This document shows, one piece after another, positions 8,810-16,768 of a stretch of 64,000 nucleotides of DNA (its first letter is position 1; each line of letters starts with the position of its first letter). The stretch is from Arthrobacter ramosus (lineage in GTDB: Bacteria > Actinomycetota > Actinomycetes > Actinomycetales > Micrococcaceae). A model generated the notes under the pieces. That model was given only the letters and a program-made list of their open reading frames with translations. It had not been told where the DNA came from and searched no databases. Position numbers and translations under genes: made by a program. Where the stretch lies: contig NZ_BAAAWN010000001.1 of assembly GCF_039535095.1 (NCBI RefSeq), positions 3,410,001 through 3,474,000 on the forward strand. Direction: 5' to 3'.

Positions 8810-10219
8810 TCAAGCTACGTTGTTCTCGTAGTCCGTATCCTTGGTTTCCTTGGACAGGAACAGCGCCACGAGCGTCAGGACTGCCATGGCGCTGAGGTAG
8901 ACACCCACCAGGACTGTGCTGCCCTGGGCCGATTCCCAGAGCCAGACCGCGATGAACGGAGCGACAGCCGCACCGAGGATGCTGGACATGTTGTAGCTGA
9001 CCGCGGATCCGGTGTAGCGGACGTTGGTGGGGAACAGCTCCGGAAGAAGCGCACCCATGGGTCCGAAGGTGAGGCCCATCAACGTAAAGCCGATGATGAG
9101 CAACGCCATGGTGCCGACGAAGCCGCCACCGAACAGCGGCACGAAAAGCAAGCCGAACACCAGGATCCCCGCCGTGACGGCCAGGAGCATCTTGCGACGG
9201 CCGTACTTTTCGGCAAGCGGGCCGGCCACGAGGGTGAAAATGCCGAAGAAGACGACGCCGGCAATCAGCATCCAGAGGAAGTCGTTCCGGCTGAAGCCCA
9301 AGCCCGGGACGAACGCCGCGACGGCCGCGTCAGTCATGGGCTTTCCGGCCTTGACCGCTGCGGCTTGAGCGCCCGCCAGGGTGGGCTTGGTGCCGTAGGT
9401 CAGCGTGAACGTGGTCATCAGGTAGAACAGCACGTACGTCGCGAGCATGATGAAGGTGCCGAGGATCAGCGGGCGCCAGCTTTTCTTGAACACGCGTCCG
9501 ATGGGCAGCTTGGCCACTTCGTTCGACTCGAGCACCTTGGTGAATGCGGGAGTTTCAATGAGCTTGAGGCGCACATAGAGGCCGAGGATCACCATGACGG
9601 CGCTGAGCAGGAACGGCACGCGCCAGCCCCAGGCGGCGAAGGCCTCGGGAGTCAGGGTGTAGCTGAAGACCAGGAAGATGATGTTGGCCAGGATGAAGCC
9701 GATCGGTGCACCCATCTGCGGAAATGTTCCATAGATCGCGCGTTTGTTGGCCGGCGCGTTCTCGGTTGCGAGCAGCGCTGCGCCGCTCCACTCACCACCG
9801 AGGGCCAGGCCCTGGGCGAAACGCAGGACTACCAGCAGCGTGGGGGCCAGGAACGTCCAGCCCGGAACCTGCGCCGTCGGGAGGCAGCCGATCAGGAACG
9901 TGGCAATACCCATGGTCAGGAGGGACGCAACCAGGGTTCCCTTGCGACCGAACTTGTCACCGAAGTGGCCGAAAATTATGGAGCCGAGCGGCCGGGCGAC
10001 GAAGGCCACACCGAACACGGCGAAGGAGCTCAGCAGTTGGGTGGTCTCGTCAGCCGTCGGGAAGAAGAGTTTGGGAAAGACAAGCACGGCCGCGGTGGCA
10101 TAAACGTAGAAATCGTAGAACTCGATGGACGTCCCGATGAGGCTGGCGAAGATCACCCGTCCCCGCGAGTTGACCGGCTTGACTGACTCGCTTTCCTTGG
10201 ATTCAGCGATGGAAGACAT
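8810..10219 (-). CDS. MFS transporter, metabolite:H+ symporter (MHS) type
   Basis: This 469-residue carrier has twelve predicted membrane segments. Motifs typical of the MHS/ShiA-ProP branch of the major facilitator superfamily are visible: FYDFYVYATAA in TM1, FGHFGDKFGRKGTL in loop 2-3, RFAQGLALGGEWSGA in TM4, and the central loop RLKLIETPAF. MHS carriers bring organic acids, osmolytes or aromatic acids in with protons. An inserted, Ala-rich segment around residues 285-310 (AGAQAAAVKAGKPMTDAAVAA) is characteristic of this subgroup. Start ATG at 10219. The promoter region faces the nitrate operon, and an ATTATTGA inverted repeat about 55 bases upstream is a candidate operator. The substrate is not predictable. 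Confidence 0.87.
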   Translation of the reverse strand: MSSIAESKESESVKPVNSRGRVIFASLIGTSIEFYDFYVYATAAVLVFPKLFFPTADETTQLLSSFAVFGVAFVARPLGSIIFGHFGDKFGRKGTLVASLLTMGIATFLIGCLPTAQVPGWTFLAPTLLVVLRFAQGLALGGEWSGAALLATENAPANKRAIYGTFPQMGAPIGFILANIIFLVFSYTLTPEAFAAWGWRVPFLLSAVMVILGLYVRLKLIETPAFTKVLESNEVAKLPIGRVFKKSWRPLILGTFIMLATYVLFYLMTTFTLTYGTKPTLAGAQAAAVKAGKPMTDAAVAAFVPGLGFSRNDFLWMLIAGVVFFGIFTLVAGPLAEKYGRRKMLLAVTAGILVFGLLFVPLFGGGFVGTMALLIIGFTLMGLTFGPMGALLPELFPTNVRYTGSAVSYNMSSILGAAVAPFIAVWLWESAQGSTVLVGVYLSAMAVLTLVALFLSKETKDTDYENNVA

Positions 10220-10273
10220 GTAGTAGTTGCTTTCCGTTCACGCCGGCCGGCGTCCCTGAGCCTGCCGGCAAAG

Positions 10274-10293
10274 ATTATTGAGAGTTCAATAAT
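10274..10293 (-). promoter_or_regulatory. Candidate operator of the MHS transporter gene
   Basis: ATTATTGA-GAGT-TCAATAAT is a perfect 8-bp inverted repeat in otherwise GC-rich DNA, 55 bases upstream of the MFS start. AT-rich composition and symmetry suggest a repressor site or an overlap with the promoter. Confidence 0.5.
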
Positions 10294-10423
10294 AGTTCCC
10301 GGTATCCAACAAATGGACAATCAAGTCCAGTATGCGGACGCTTTGGAAAGTCTCACTCTGTGGTCTGCGCCACACAACCTCACCGTCGCCTCACGCACCG
10401 GTGACCCCCTCCGATAGGCAAAT

Positions 10424-10461
10424 GTCACAGCACGTTTACAAACCGCGACGGTCCGCGAAAC
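10424..10461 (+). promoter_or_regulatory. Candidate GlnR-type box before the nitrate operon
   Basis: Pentamers spaced every 11 bases read GTCAC-n6-TTTAC-n6-CGACG-n6-GAAAC. Boxes 1 and 4 match the actinobacterial GlnR pattern (GTnAC / GAAAC); three of four have the AC of the AC-n9-AC rule. The array lies about 50-87 bases before the transporter start. Similar arrays precede nirB and the gene at 43906. Confidence 0.45.
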
Positions 10462-10510
10462 GCGCCGTCCCTAACGTGGAAGTACAACGTCCCCACAAAG
10501 GAGGCACTCC

Positions 10511-11917
10511 GTGACAGTTGACCGAAGCACCGAAATCCTCACCAACGAGCAGGCGCCCACCGCCCTCGTCCCCGAGCTTGAACACCGCCCTGGCCGCTGG
10601 ATTGCCAACTGGGATGCAGAGAACAAGGATCAGTGGGAAGCTGCTGGCCGTTCCATCGCCAAGCGCAACCTGTACTGGTCCATCTTTGCCGAATTCCTCG
10701 GCTTCGTCGTCTGGCAGCTCTGGTCGATCGTCGTCGTCCAGCTCCCGGCCGCAGGCTTCAAGTTCGACACCAACCAGATCTTCTGGCTCATCTCGATCCC
10801 CAGCCTGGTCGGTGCCACGCTCCGCATCCCCTACACCTTCATGGTTCCGAGGTTCGGTGGCCGCAACTGGACCATCGTCTCGGCCCTCCTGCTGCTGATC
10901 CCGACGGCCGGTCTCGCCCTGTGTGTCTCAAACCCGGGCACTCCGTTCGGCGTGATGCTCCTGGTAGCTGGCCTTGCGGGCTTCGGCGGAGGCAACTTCG
11001 CGAGCTCGATGGCGAACATCACCTTCTTCTACCCTGCCCGTGAAAAGGGCTGGGCGCTGGGCCTGAACGCCGCGGGCGGAAACCTCGGTGCAGCCGTCGC
11101 GCAGCTCGTCGTCCCGATCGCCGTCACCCTCCTGGCCGCCGGCACCGTCAACCTGCCCATGGCGGGCCTCATCTGGATTCCCCTCATCCTTGTCGCCGCG
11201 TTCGGCGCGTGGAAGTACATGAACAACCTCACGAGCGCCAAGGGTGATGTCGCAGGCTCGATCGCCGCACTCAAGGAACCGCACCTGTGGGTCATGGCCT
11301 TCCTGTACATCGGCACCTTCGGCTCGTTCATCGGCTTCTCGGGAGTCTTCCCCAAGCTCATCAAGGACTACTTCCCGGCCTTCTCCTCCATGCACCTTGG
11401 TGCGGTTGTCCTCTCGCTCGCCTTCCTTGGCCCGCTGGTCGGCTCCCTCGCCCGCCCTTACGGTGGACGCATGGCTGACCGCATGGGCGGAGCCCGGATG
11501 ACCGTCACGGCGTTCGCAGCGATGGCCATCATCACCTTGACCATGATCTGGACCCTTCCGCTCAAGAACTTCTGGCTCTTCCTGGTCCTGTTCCTCTTCC
11601 TCTTCACGGCAAGCGGCTTTGGAAACGGCGCCACCTACCGCATGATTCCGGTCATCTTCGCCACGTCCAGCCGGGCCGCACGCTCGGGGGCCAGCGCCGC
11701 CAGCACGGCACGCCTCGCGTCTTCCTCCCTCGGCCTGATCTCGGCGATCGGCGCCTACGGCGGATTCGTCATCCCCCAGGTGCTCAACGCATCCAGCGCT
11801 TCCGGCTCCTACACCCCCGCGTTCTATGGCTTCGTCGGCGCGTACGTGCTGATGCTCATCGTCTGCTGGGTCTGCTACCTCCGGAAGGCCAACCGTAACG
11901 CGATGGGACACATCTAA
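10511..11917 (+). CDS. narK: Nitrate/nitrite transporter (NNP family MFS)
   Basis: The 468-residue membrane protein belongs to the nitrate-nitrite porter branch of the MFS. The nitrate signature segments are present: the glycine-rich GLAGFGGGNFASSMANITFFYP and GWALGLNAAGGNLGAAV, then a second glycine-rich block near ASGFGNGATYRMIP. It imports nitrate for assimilation, or exchanges nitrate and nitrite. GTG 10511 is supported by AAAGGAGG 8-10 bases upstream. The N-terminus is about 50 residues longer than the first TM requires and is charged. The nitrate reductase gene starts one base after the stop codon, so the two are translated from one operon. Direction of transport cannot be decided from sequence alone. 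Confidence 0.92.
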   Translation: MTVDRSTEILTNEQAPTALVPELEHRPGRWIANWDAENKDQWEAAGRSIAKRNLYWSIFAEFLGFVVWQLWSIVVVQLPAAGFKFDTNQIFWLISIPSLVGATLRIPYTFMVPRFGGRNWTIVSALLLLIPTAGLALCVSNPGTPFGVMLLVAGLAGFGGGNFASSMANITFFYPAREKGWALGLNAAGGNLGAAVAQLVVPIAVTLLAAGTVNLPMAGLIWIPLILVAAFGAWKYMNNLTSAKGDVAGSIAALKEPHLWVMAFLYIGTFGSFIGFSGVFPKLIKDYFPAFSSMHLGAVVLSLAFLGPLVGSLARPYGGRMADRMGGARMTVTAFAAMAIITLTMIWTLPLKNFWLFLVLFLFLFTASGFGNGATYRMIPVIFATSSRAARSGASAASTARLASSSLGLISAIGAYGGFVIPQVLNASSASGSYTPAFYGFVGAYVLMLIVCWVCYLRKANRNAMGHI

Positions 11918-11918
11918 T

Positions 11919-14162
11919 ATGCCCAATGGCGCCAACACCCACTGCCCGTATTGTGCGCTGCAGTGCGCCATGACCCTGACCCCGGCTGCGCCCTCGGCGC
12001 AGTCGGGGTCAGACCCCGTTCCCGCGGCAAAGGCACTTCCGCCACTGGAAGTATCCGGCCGCGACTTCCCCACCAACCGGGGCGGGCTGTGCCGCAAGGG
12101 CTGGACATCGCCGTCGTTGTTGAACCACACCGGACGCGTCACGGAACCCATGCTCAAAGGGCCCGACGGCGTCCACCGGCCGGTCACGTGGGACCAGGCA
12201 CTCACGCTGATCACCGGAGCCGTCAAGCAGACCCGCGAGCAATACGGGCCCGACGCCGTCGGCGTGTTCGGCGGCGGCGGACTCACCAATGAGAAGGCCT
12301 ACCAGTTGGGCAAGTTCGCCCGCCTGGCCTTGGGAACCTCTCGCATCGACTACAACGGACGTTTCTGCATGTCCTCCGCTGCCGCAGCCGGTAACCGCGC
12401 GTTCGGTGTGGACCGCGGCCTCCCGTTCCGCGTGGAGGACCTTGATTCGGCAAACGTTATTTTCCTTCTCGGCTCCAATGTTGCCGAGACCATGCCGCCG
12501 TTCGTCCAGCACCTGCAGGGCGCGCGCGATTCCGGCGGGTTGATCGTGGCCGATCCCCGCCGTTCCGCGACGGCCGCATTCACGGGCGACGGCGGCGGCA
12601 TCCACTTGCAGCCGACCCCGGGAACGGACCTCGCCCTGCTGTTGGGTATCTCCCACGTAGTGGTCCACGAAGGCCTCGCCGACACCGAATACCTCCAGGA
12701 CCGCACCACCGGGTACCCTGCAATCGTTCGTAGCCTCGCCGCCTTCTGGCCGGAGCGCGTCCAGTCGATCACCGGCGTGCCCGCCACGCTCATCCGGGAC
12801 ACCGCCCGCCGCCTCGCCGACGGCGCCCGGCGCGGCGGCAGCTACATCCTGACCGGCCGCGGAGTCGAGCAGCACGTCGACGGTACGGATACCGCCACAG
12901 CCGCGATCAACCTCAGCCTCCTCTTGGGCCTGCCGGGTTCCGCCCGCAGCGGCTACGGCACACTGACGGGCCAAGGCAACGGCCAGGGTGGCCGCGAGCA
13001 CGGCCAAAAGGCCGACCAGCTCCCCGGCTACCGCAAGATCACCGATCCCGCCGCCCGCGCCCACGTCGCCAAAGTGTGGGGCGTGGACGAATCACTCATC
13101 CCCGGCCCCGGGTTGCCGGCCGTGGAACTGTTGAAGTCCTTGGGACAGCCCGACGGCGTCCGTTGCCTTTTCGTTCACGGCGCCAACGTGGCGGTGTCAG
13201 CCCCCGACGCCGGTCCGGTGATCGAGGGCCTGCGCAGCCTGGACTTCCTCGTTGTCTGCGATTTCTTCATGTCCGAGACCGCGCTTGAAGCCGACCTCGT
13301 CCTCCCGGTCACCCAATGGGCCGAGGAAGAGGGCACCCTGACCAACCTCGAGGGCCGCGTGCTCCGCCGTCGAAAGGCGGTTACCCCTCCCCCGGGCGTC
13401 CGCAGCGAATTGTGGCTCATGGCCCGGCTCGCCGAATCGCTCGACGCGCCGTCCACGTTCAGCGACGATCCCGAGACGGTCTTCGAGGAGCTTCGGCTCG
13501 CCTCGGCAGGCGGCTTGGCCGACTACTCCGGAATCGACTACGCCATGCTGGATCGCGGAGAAGCCGCGTACTGGCCCTATCCCACCGGCAGTATGGGAAC
13601 CCCGCGACTCTTCCTCGATAGCTTCGCGCACGCCGGTGGACGCGCGGTGATGGTCCCGGTGGCACCGCAGAAGCGGTCCCGGCGCTCCGCCGTCGTCGGC
13701 TCTGATCCCGATCCGCTGACGCTCGTCACCGGGCGATTGCTGGAACATTACCAATCGGGCGCCCAGACCCGCCGCGTGGCCGAACTCGCGGCCGCGCAGC
13801 CGGAGGCGCTCCTGCAGATCCACCCCGCGACGGCGGCCGTCAGGGACATCTCCAGCGGCGACTTTGTCCGGGTCTCCAACGAGCGCGGTGAGGTCCTGTG
13901 CAAAGTGGAGCTCAGCAACAGTATCCGGACGGACACCGTCTTCCTGCCTTTCCATTTCCCAGGACTGGGCAGCGCCAACCGTCTCACTGAGGCGGTCACG
14001 GATCCTATCTCCGGAATGCCGGAGTTCAAGACCAGCACGGTCTGGGTCCGGAAGGCGGCACTAGCAAATGTCGAATCGGCGTTGGCTGCCCAGTTGGCTG
14101 TGCTCTCCACAGCTGTACCAGCCGCAGCCGGCTTGTCAATGCAAGTCAAGGAGGCATCGTGA
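11919..14162 (+). CDS. nasA: Assimilatory nitrate reductase catalytic subunit (molybdopterin oxidoreductase)
   Basis: This 747-residue enzyme reduces nitrate to nitrite at a Mo-bis-MGD centre in the cytoplasm. The N-terminal [4Fe-4S] ligands are C9-x2-C12-x3-C16 and C58. Between C16 and C58 is an Ala/Pro/Ser-rich insertion of about 25 residues, unusual for the family. Core domains follow: YNGRFCMSSAAAAGNRAFG, FLLGSNVAETMPP, and the C-terminal MGD-binding domain beginning at GRLLEHYQSGAQTRR. It lacks the C-terminal [2Fe-2S] domain found in some NasC proteins; that role is probably served by the next gene. It starts one base after the transporter stop and overlaps the next gene by four bases (GTGA), so translation is coupled. 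Confidence 0.92.
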   Translation: MPNGANTHCPYCALQCAMTLTPAAPSAQSGSDPVPAAKALPPLEVSGRDFPTNRGGLCRKGWTSPSLLNHTGRVTEPMLKGPDGVHRPVTWDQALTLITGAVKQTREQYGPDAVGVFGGGGLTNEKAYQLGKFARLALGTSRIDYNGRFCMSSAAAAGNRAFGVDRGLPFRVEDLDSANVIFLLGSNVAETMPPFVQHLQGARDSGGLIVADPRRSATAAFTGDGGGIHLQPTPGTDLALLLGISHVVVHEGLADTEYLQDRTTGYPAIVRSLAAFWPERVQSITGVPATLIRDTARRLADGARRGGSYILTGRGVEQHVDGTDTATAAINLSLLLGLPGSARSGYGTLTGQGNGQGGREHGQKADQLPGYRKITDPAARAHVAKVWGVDESLIPGPGLPAVELLKSLGQPDGVRCLFVHGANVAVSAPDAGPVIEGLRSLDFLVVCDFFMSETALEADLVLPVTQWAEEEGTLTNLEGRVLRRRKAVTPPPGVRSELWLMARLAESLDAPSTFSDDPETVFEELRLASAGGLADYSGIDYAMLDRGEAAYWPYPTGSMGTPRLFLDSFAHAGGRAVMVPVAPQKRSRRSAVVGSDPDPLTLVTGRLLEHYQSGAQTRRVAELAAAQPEALLQIHPATAAVRDISSGDFVRVSNERGEVLCKVELSNSIRTDTVFLPFHFPGLGSANRLTEAVTDPISGMPEFKTSTVWVRKAALANVESALAAQLAVLSTAVPAAAGLSMQVKEAS

Positions 14163-15721
14163 GCGAGCGCATTGTGGTGGTCGGGTTCGGACCGGTCGCG
14201 GCCCGGCTGGTGGACGAGCTTTTGCCCGCCGTGCGCAGCAGCCTGGTCCAGCTGCTGGTCGTCGGACAGGAAGCCGAAGCCGCGTACAACCGCGTCATGG
14301 TGGCGGAACTCGGCGTGGGGCGGACCACCGCGGAGGCACTCGCGATGGTGGACGCTAGCGACTTGGCGGCCGACGGCGTCGAGGTCCGGCTGGGCGTCAC
14401 CGTCAAACGCATCGACCGTGCACGCCAGCAGGTTGTCCTTTCGGACGGAACCGCGCCTGGCTACGACCGCCTGGTGTTCGCCACCGGCTCGAGGCCCGTC
14501 ATTCCGAACCTCACGGGTATCAACCCCGATCCGTCGCACCCTGTGCTCCCTTTAGGGGTGACGGCCCTCCGCGACCTCCGCGACGCAGGGCAATTGCGCG
14601 ACGCCGTGACTGCCGGCAAGCGCGTGATCGTCCTCGGTGGCGGCGTGCTTGGCCTCGAAACGGCCCTGGCCGCGGCAGAAGAAGGCGCCCTGACCACGGT
14701 GGTGCACAACGGTTCCTTCCCACTGGGCCGCAATATCGACCGCGGCGGTGGAGCCGTTCTCGCGGCCAGCTTGCGCAACAGCGGGATCACCATGGTGGGC
14801 AACGCCCGCTCCACGGCTGTGGAACACAACGGTCCGGATGGCATGTTTTCCGCCCTTGTGCTCAACGACGGGTCACGGATCGAAGGCGACCTTCTTGTCC
14901 TTTCCTGCGGCGTTCGCCCACGGATCGAACTGGCCGAGGGGTGCGGGCTGCCTGCAGCCATCGGCATCCTCGTGGATCACTACCTGCGGACCTATCACGA
15001 GCCGCACATGTTCGCGATCGGCGACTGCGCCGAAGTCCGCTGCGCCGATGCCGAGTGCGCCGAATGCCGCACCGCACTGGGCCCGTCCGGGCTGGTGGGT
15101 CCGGGCTGGCGCCAGGCCGAGTGGCTTGCCGAGTACCTGATCCTCCTTGCCGAGGGCGGCCAGGAGGCTGCCGACAGCTTGGCGCCCCTGCCGCAGGAGA
15201 AGCCCGGCGTCGTGGTGTTGAAGGCGCGAGGCATGAACCTCGCGGTCGCTGGCGACAACAGCGCCGAGCCCTGGGATGACGAGAGTTTGTCCGTCGGTGT
15301 CTCCGAGGGGACGCCCCGGCGCCAGGTTGCTCAGTGGGCCGATCCCGAACACGGCCGCTACGTCAAAATGACGACGCGGGGCGGCGCGCTCGAGGGACTC
15401 GTCACCGTAGGCATGCCACGCACGGCCGCGGAGCTCGTGATGCTGTTCGAACGCGGCTCCGAGCTGCCCGCAGACCGTTCACTCCTGCTGCGCCTGGACG
15501 GCCCGGACCAGCTCGATTCTTCTGCTTCGAATGATGATCCGCAGCGCACGGTGTGCCGCTGCGCGGGTGTCAGCGGTGCGAGCATCGAGCAAGCCGTGCT
15601 GGATGGCTGCTCTTCCGTGCCGGAGGTGTCCAAAGCGACCCGCGCGGGAACGGGGTGTGGGGGGTGCCACGGGGACATCAAGGGGATAATTGAACGGCAT
15701 TTCCAAGGGGTTGCGGCGTAA
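14159..15721 (+). CDS. nasB: FAD-dependent oxidoreductase with C-terminal BFD-like [2Fe-2S] domain (NasB-type)
   Basis: This 520-residue flavoprotein resembles the N-terminal half of NADH-nitrite reductase and the NasB electron-transfer partner of assimilatory nitrate reductases. Visible parts: N-terminal FAD fold (IVVVGFGPVAARLVDELL), a second nucleotide-binding fold for NAD(P)H (VIVLGGGVLGLETALAAAEEG), a GDCAEVRC segment, and a C-terminal BFD-like domain with four cysteines in CRCAG and GCGGCHGDIK. It probably passes electrons from NAD(P)H to the nitrate reductase upstream. The GTG start overlaps the upstream TGA, and translational coupling fits a two-subunit enzyme. The stop lies 14 bases from the end of a convergent damaged gene. 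Confidence 0.88.
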   Translation: MSERIVVVGFGPVAARLVDELLPAVRSSLVQLLVVGQEAEAAYNRVMVAELGVGRTTAEALAMVDASDLAADGVEVRLGVTVKRIDRARQQVVLSDGTAPGYDRLVFATGSRPVIPNLTGINPDPSHPVLPLGVTALRDLRDAGQLRDAVTAGKRVIVLGGGVLGLETALAAAEEGALTTVVHNGSFPLGRNIDRGGGAVLAASLRNSGITMVGNARSTAVEHNGPDGMFSALVLNDGSRIEGDLLVLSCGVRPRIELAEGCGLPAAIGILVDHYLRTYHEPHMFAIGDCAEVRCADAECAECRTALGPSGLVGPGWRQAEWLAEYLILLAEGGQEAADSLAPLPQEKPGVVVLKARGMNLAVAGDNSAEPWDDESLSVGVSEGTPRRQVAQWADPEHGRYVKMTTRGGALEGLVTVGMPRTAAELVMLFERGSELPADRSLLLRLDGPDQLDSSASNDDPQRTVCRCAGVSGASIEQAVLDGCSSVPEVSKATRAGTGCGGCHGDIKGIIERHFQGVAA

Positions 15722-15735
15722 GTGGTTTGGGGGGC

Positions 15736-16284
15736 TCAGGCTATCCCTTCCCGGTTTGGGGGTGTGGTGGTCGCGCCGCGCCAAGTGAACACGCCCTCCC
15801 GGTCCTCGTCGGTGAGCGCTGCGGCGTCGAGCAAGCCTTTGAGATCGAATTTCGCCAAGGTATCCCGGAACGCGCCTTCGGTTGTTGTACCGTGTTGCCG
15901 GCACAGTTCCTCAAGCCTTGGTTCGGCGTTGTTTCGTTTGAAGTAGAGAGCTGTACCGACCAGCCCGTTGTCCCAGTAGTCGGCCCAGAACTCTTTGTTT
16001 TCCAAACCGTCAAGGTCAACGTGGATGGTGGTGAGCCAGCCAGGCCGTTCCCGCACGTCTGTGTTGCGCTCGCCTTGCTGACGAAGGTCGACCACGGTGC
16101 GGATCCCGGCATCATGTATCTGCTGCCATCCGTTGCCAGTGATCCAATCGACGTTCTCGCTCCGGAAGAACACGCCCCTTGGAGTGACCGTCCCATCTAC
16201 GCGCCGTAGACCGCCGAGGTCGCGTCCATTGACCAAGCCGTCAACTTTGAGTGTGCGATCTTCCTTTCCTCTCGGACCCCCCAT
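15736..16284 (-). pseudogene. Tyrosine phosphatase family gene lacking its catalytic segment
   Basis: The frame encodes about 182 residues. The N-terminal half is a clear tyrosine-phosphatase (Y_phosphatase3-type) sequence: GLVNGRDLGGLRRVDG, GVFFRSENVDWITGNGW, GIRTVVDLRQQGER, then YWDNGLVGTALYF. The C-terminal part, AEPRLEELCRQHGTTTEGAF, is also typical. Between the two, where the family carries its H-C-x5-R catalytic loop and about 70-80 residues, only KRNN remains. The total length is short for a family that usually has 240-270 residues. I read this as an internal in-frame deletion that removed the active site. Start ATG 16284 is tentative. Two other damaged genes lie upstream on the same strand. 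Confidence 0.7.
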
Positions 16285-16358
16285 GGCCCTAGTAAACCAG
16301 AGAGCGCCCAAGGGCAGAGCAGCTACTTGGGTTGTCGTGCGGACTGGGAAAGGCTCGG

Positions 16359-16761
16359 TCAGCTGTCCGGCATAGACCGAGTTGAATCGGCTGTCAGTTG
16401 TTCGTGGACAATCTGCCAGCCTTCGTGTGTGCGCATGAAGACGTTGGTGCCGCGTCCTCTTCCGACGTGTTGCTGCCCGTCGATAATTCCCGTCCAGGAG
16501 AATCGGTAGCGGCACACGGCGGCTTCCTCCTGCACCAGCACCCACGTCAATTCGTCGACGACGTATCGCTCGTCCCGAATTGCCAAGGAAGGTCGCCTCG
16601 ATGGCTGCCCAGACCTCATCCCGCCCCTCGTGAGATCCGTCTGAGAACCAGTAGGTAGCGTCCCTGTCTATGTACGGAAGAACCCGCTCGATGTCGTGCG
16701 TGTTGTTGGCCGCCTCATACCCGCGCCTTACAGCTGTGAGTTCATCGACGTACTCTCGCAC
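16359..16761 (-). pseudogene. SnoaL/NTF2-like small protein gene, frameshifted
   Basis: Two frames together give one SnoaL-like (DUF4440-type) protein. The N-terminal part, from GTG 16761, reads VREYVDELTAVRRGYEAANN, then DIERVLPYIDRDATYWFSDG and EVWAAIEATF. The second frame continues LAIRDERYVVDELTWVLVQ and ends NVFMRTHEGWQIVHEQL at 16362. They meet near 16581-16590, so a single-base indel breaks the gene. These proteins are small cone-shaped folds with varied enzymatic or binding roles. GTG 16761 lies seven bases from the end of the DUF222 gene, suggesting a shared transcript. A sequencing error is possible and would restore a ~134-residue protein. Confidence 0.65.
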
Positions 16762-16768
16762 AGGCAGG

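Noticed and set aside
10332..10514. Small plus-strand ORF before the nitrate transporter
   Set aside because: No family, no ribosome-binding site, and it covers the promoter and candidate GlnR box.
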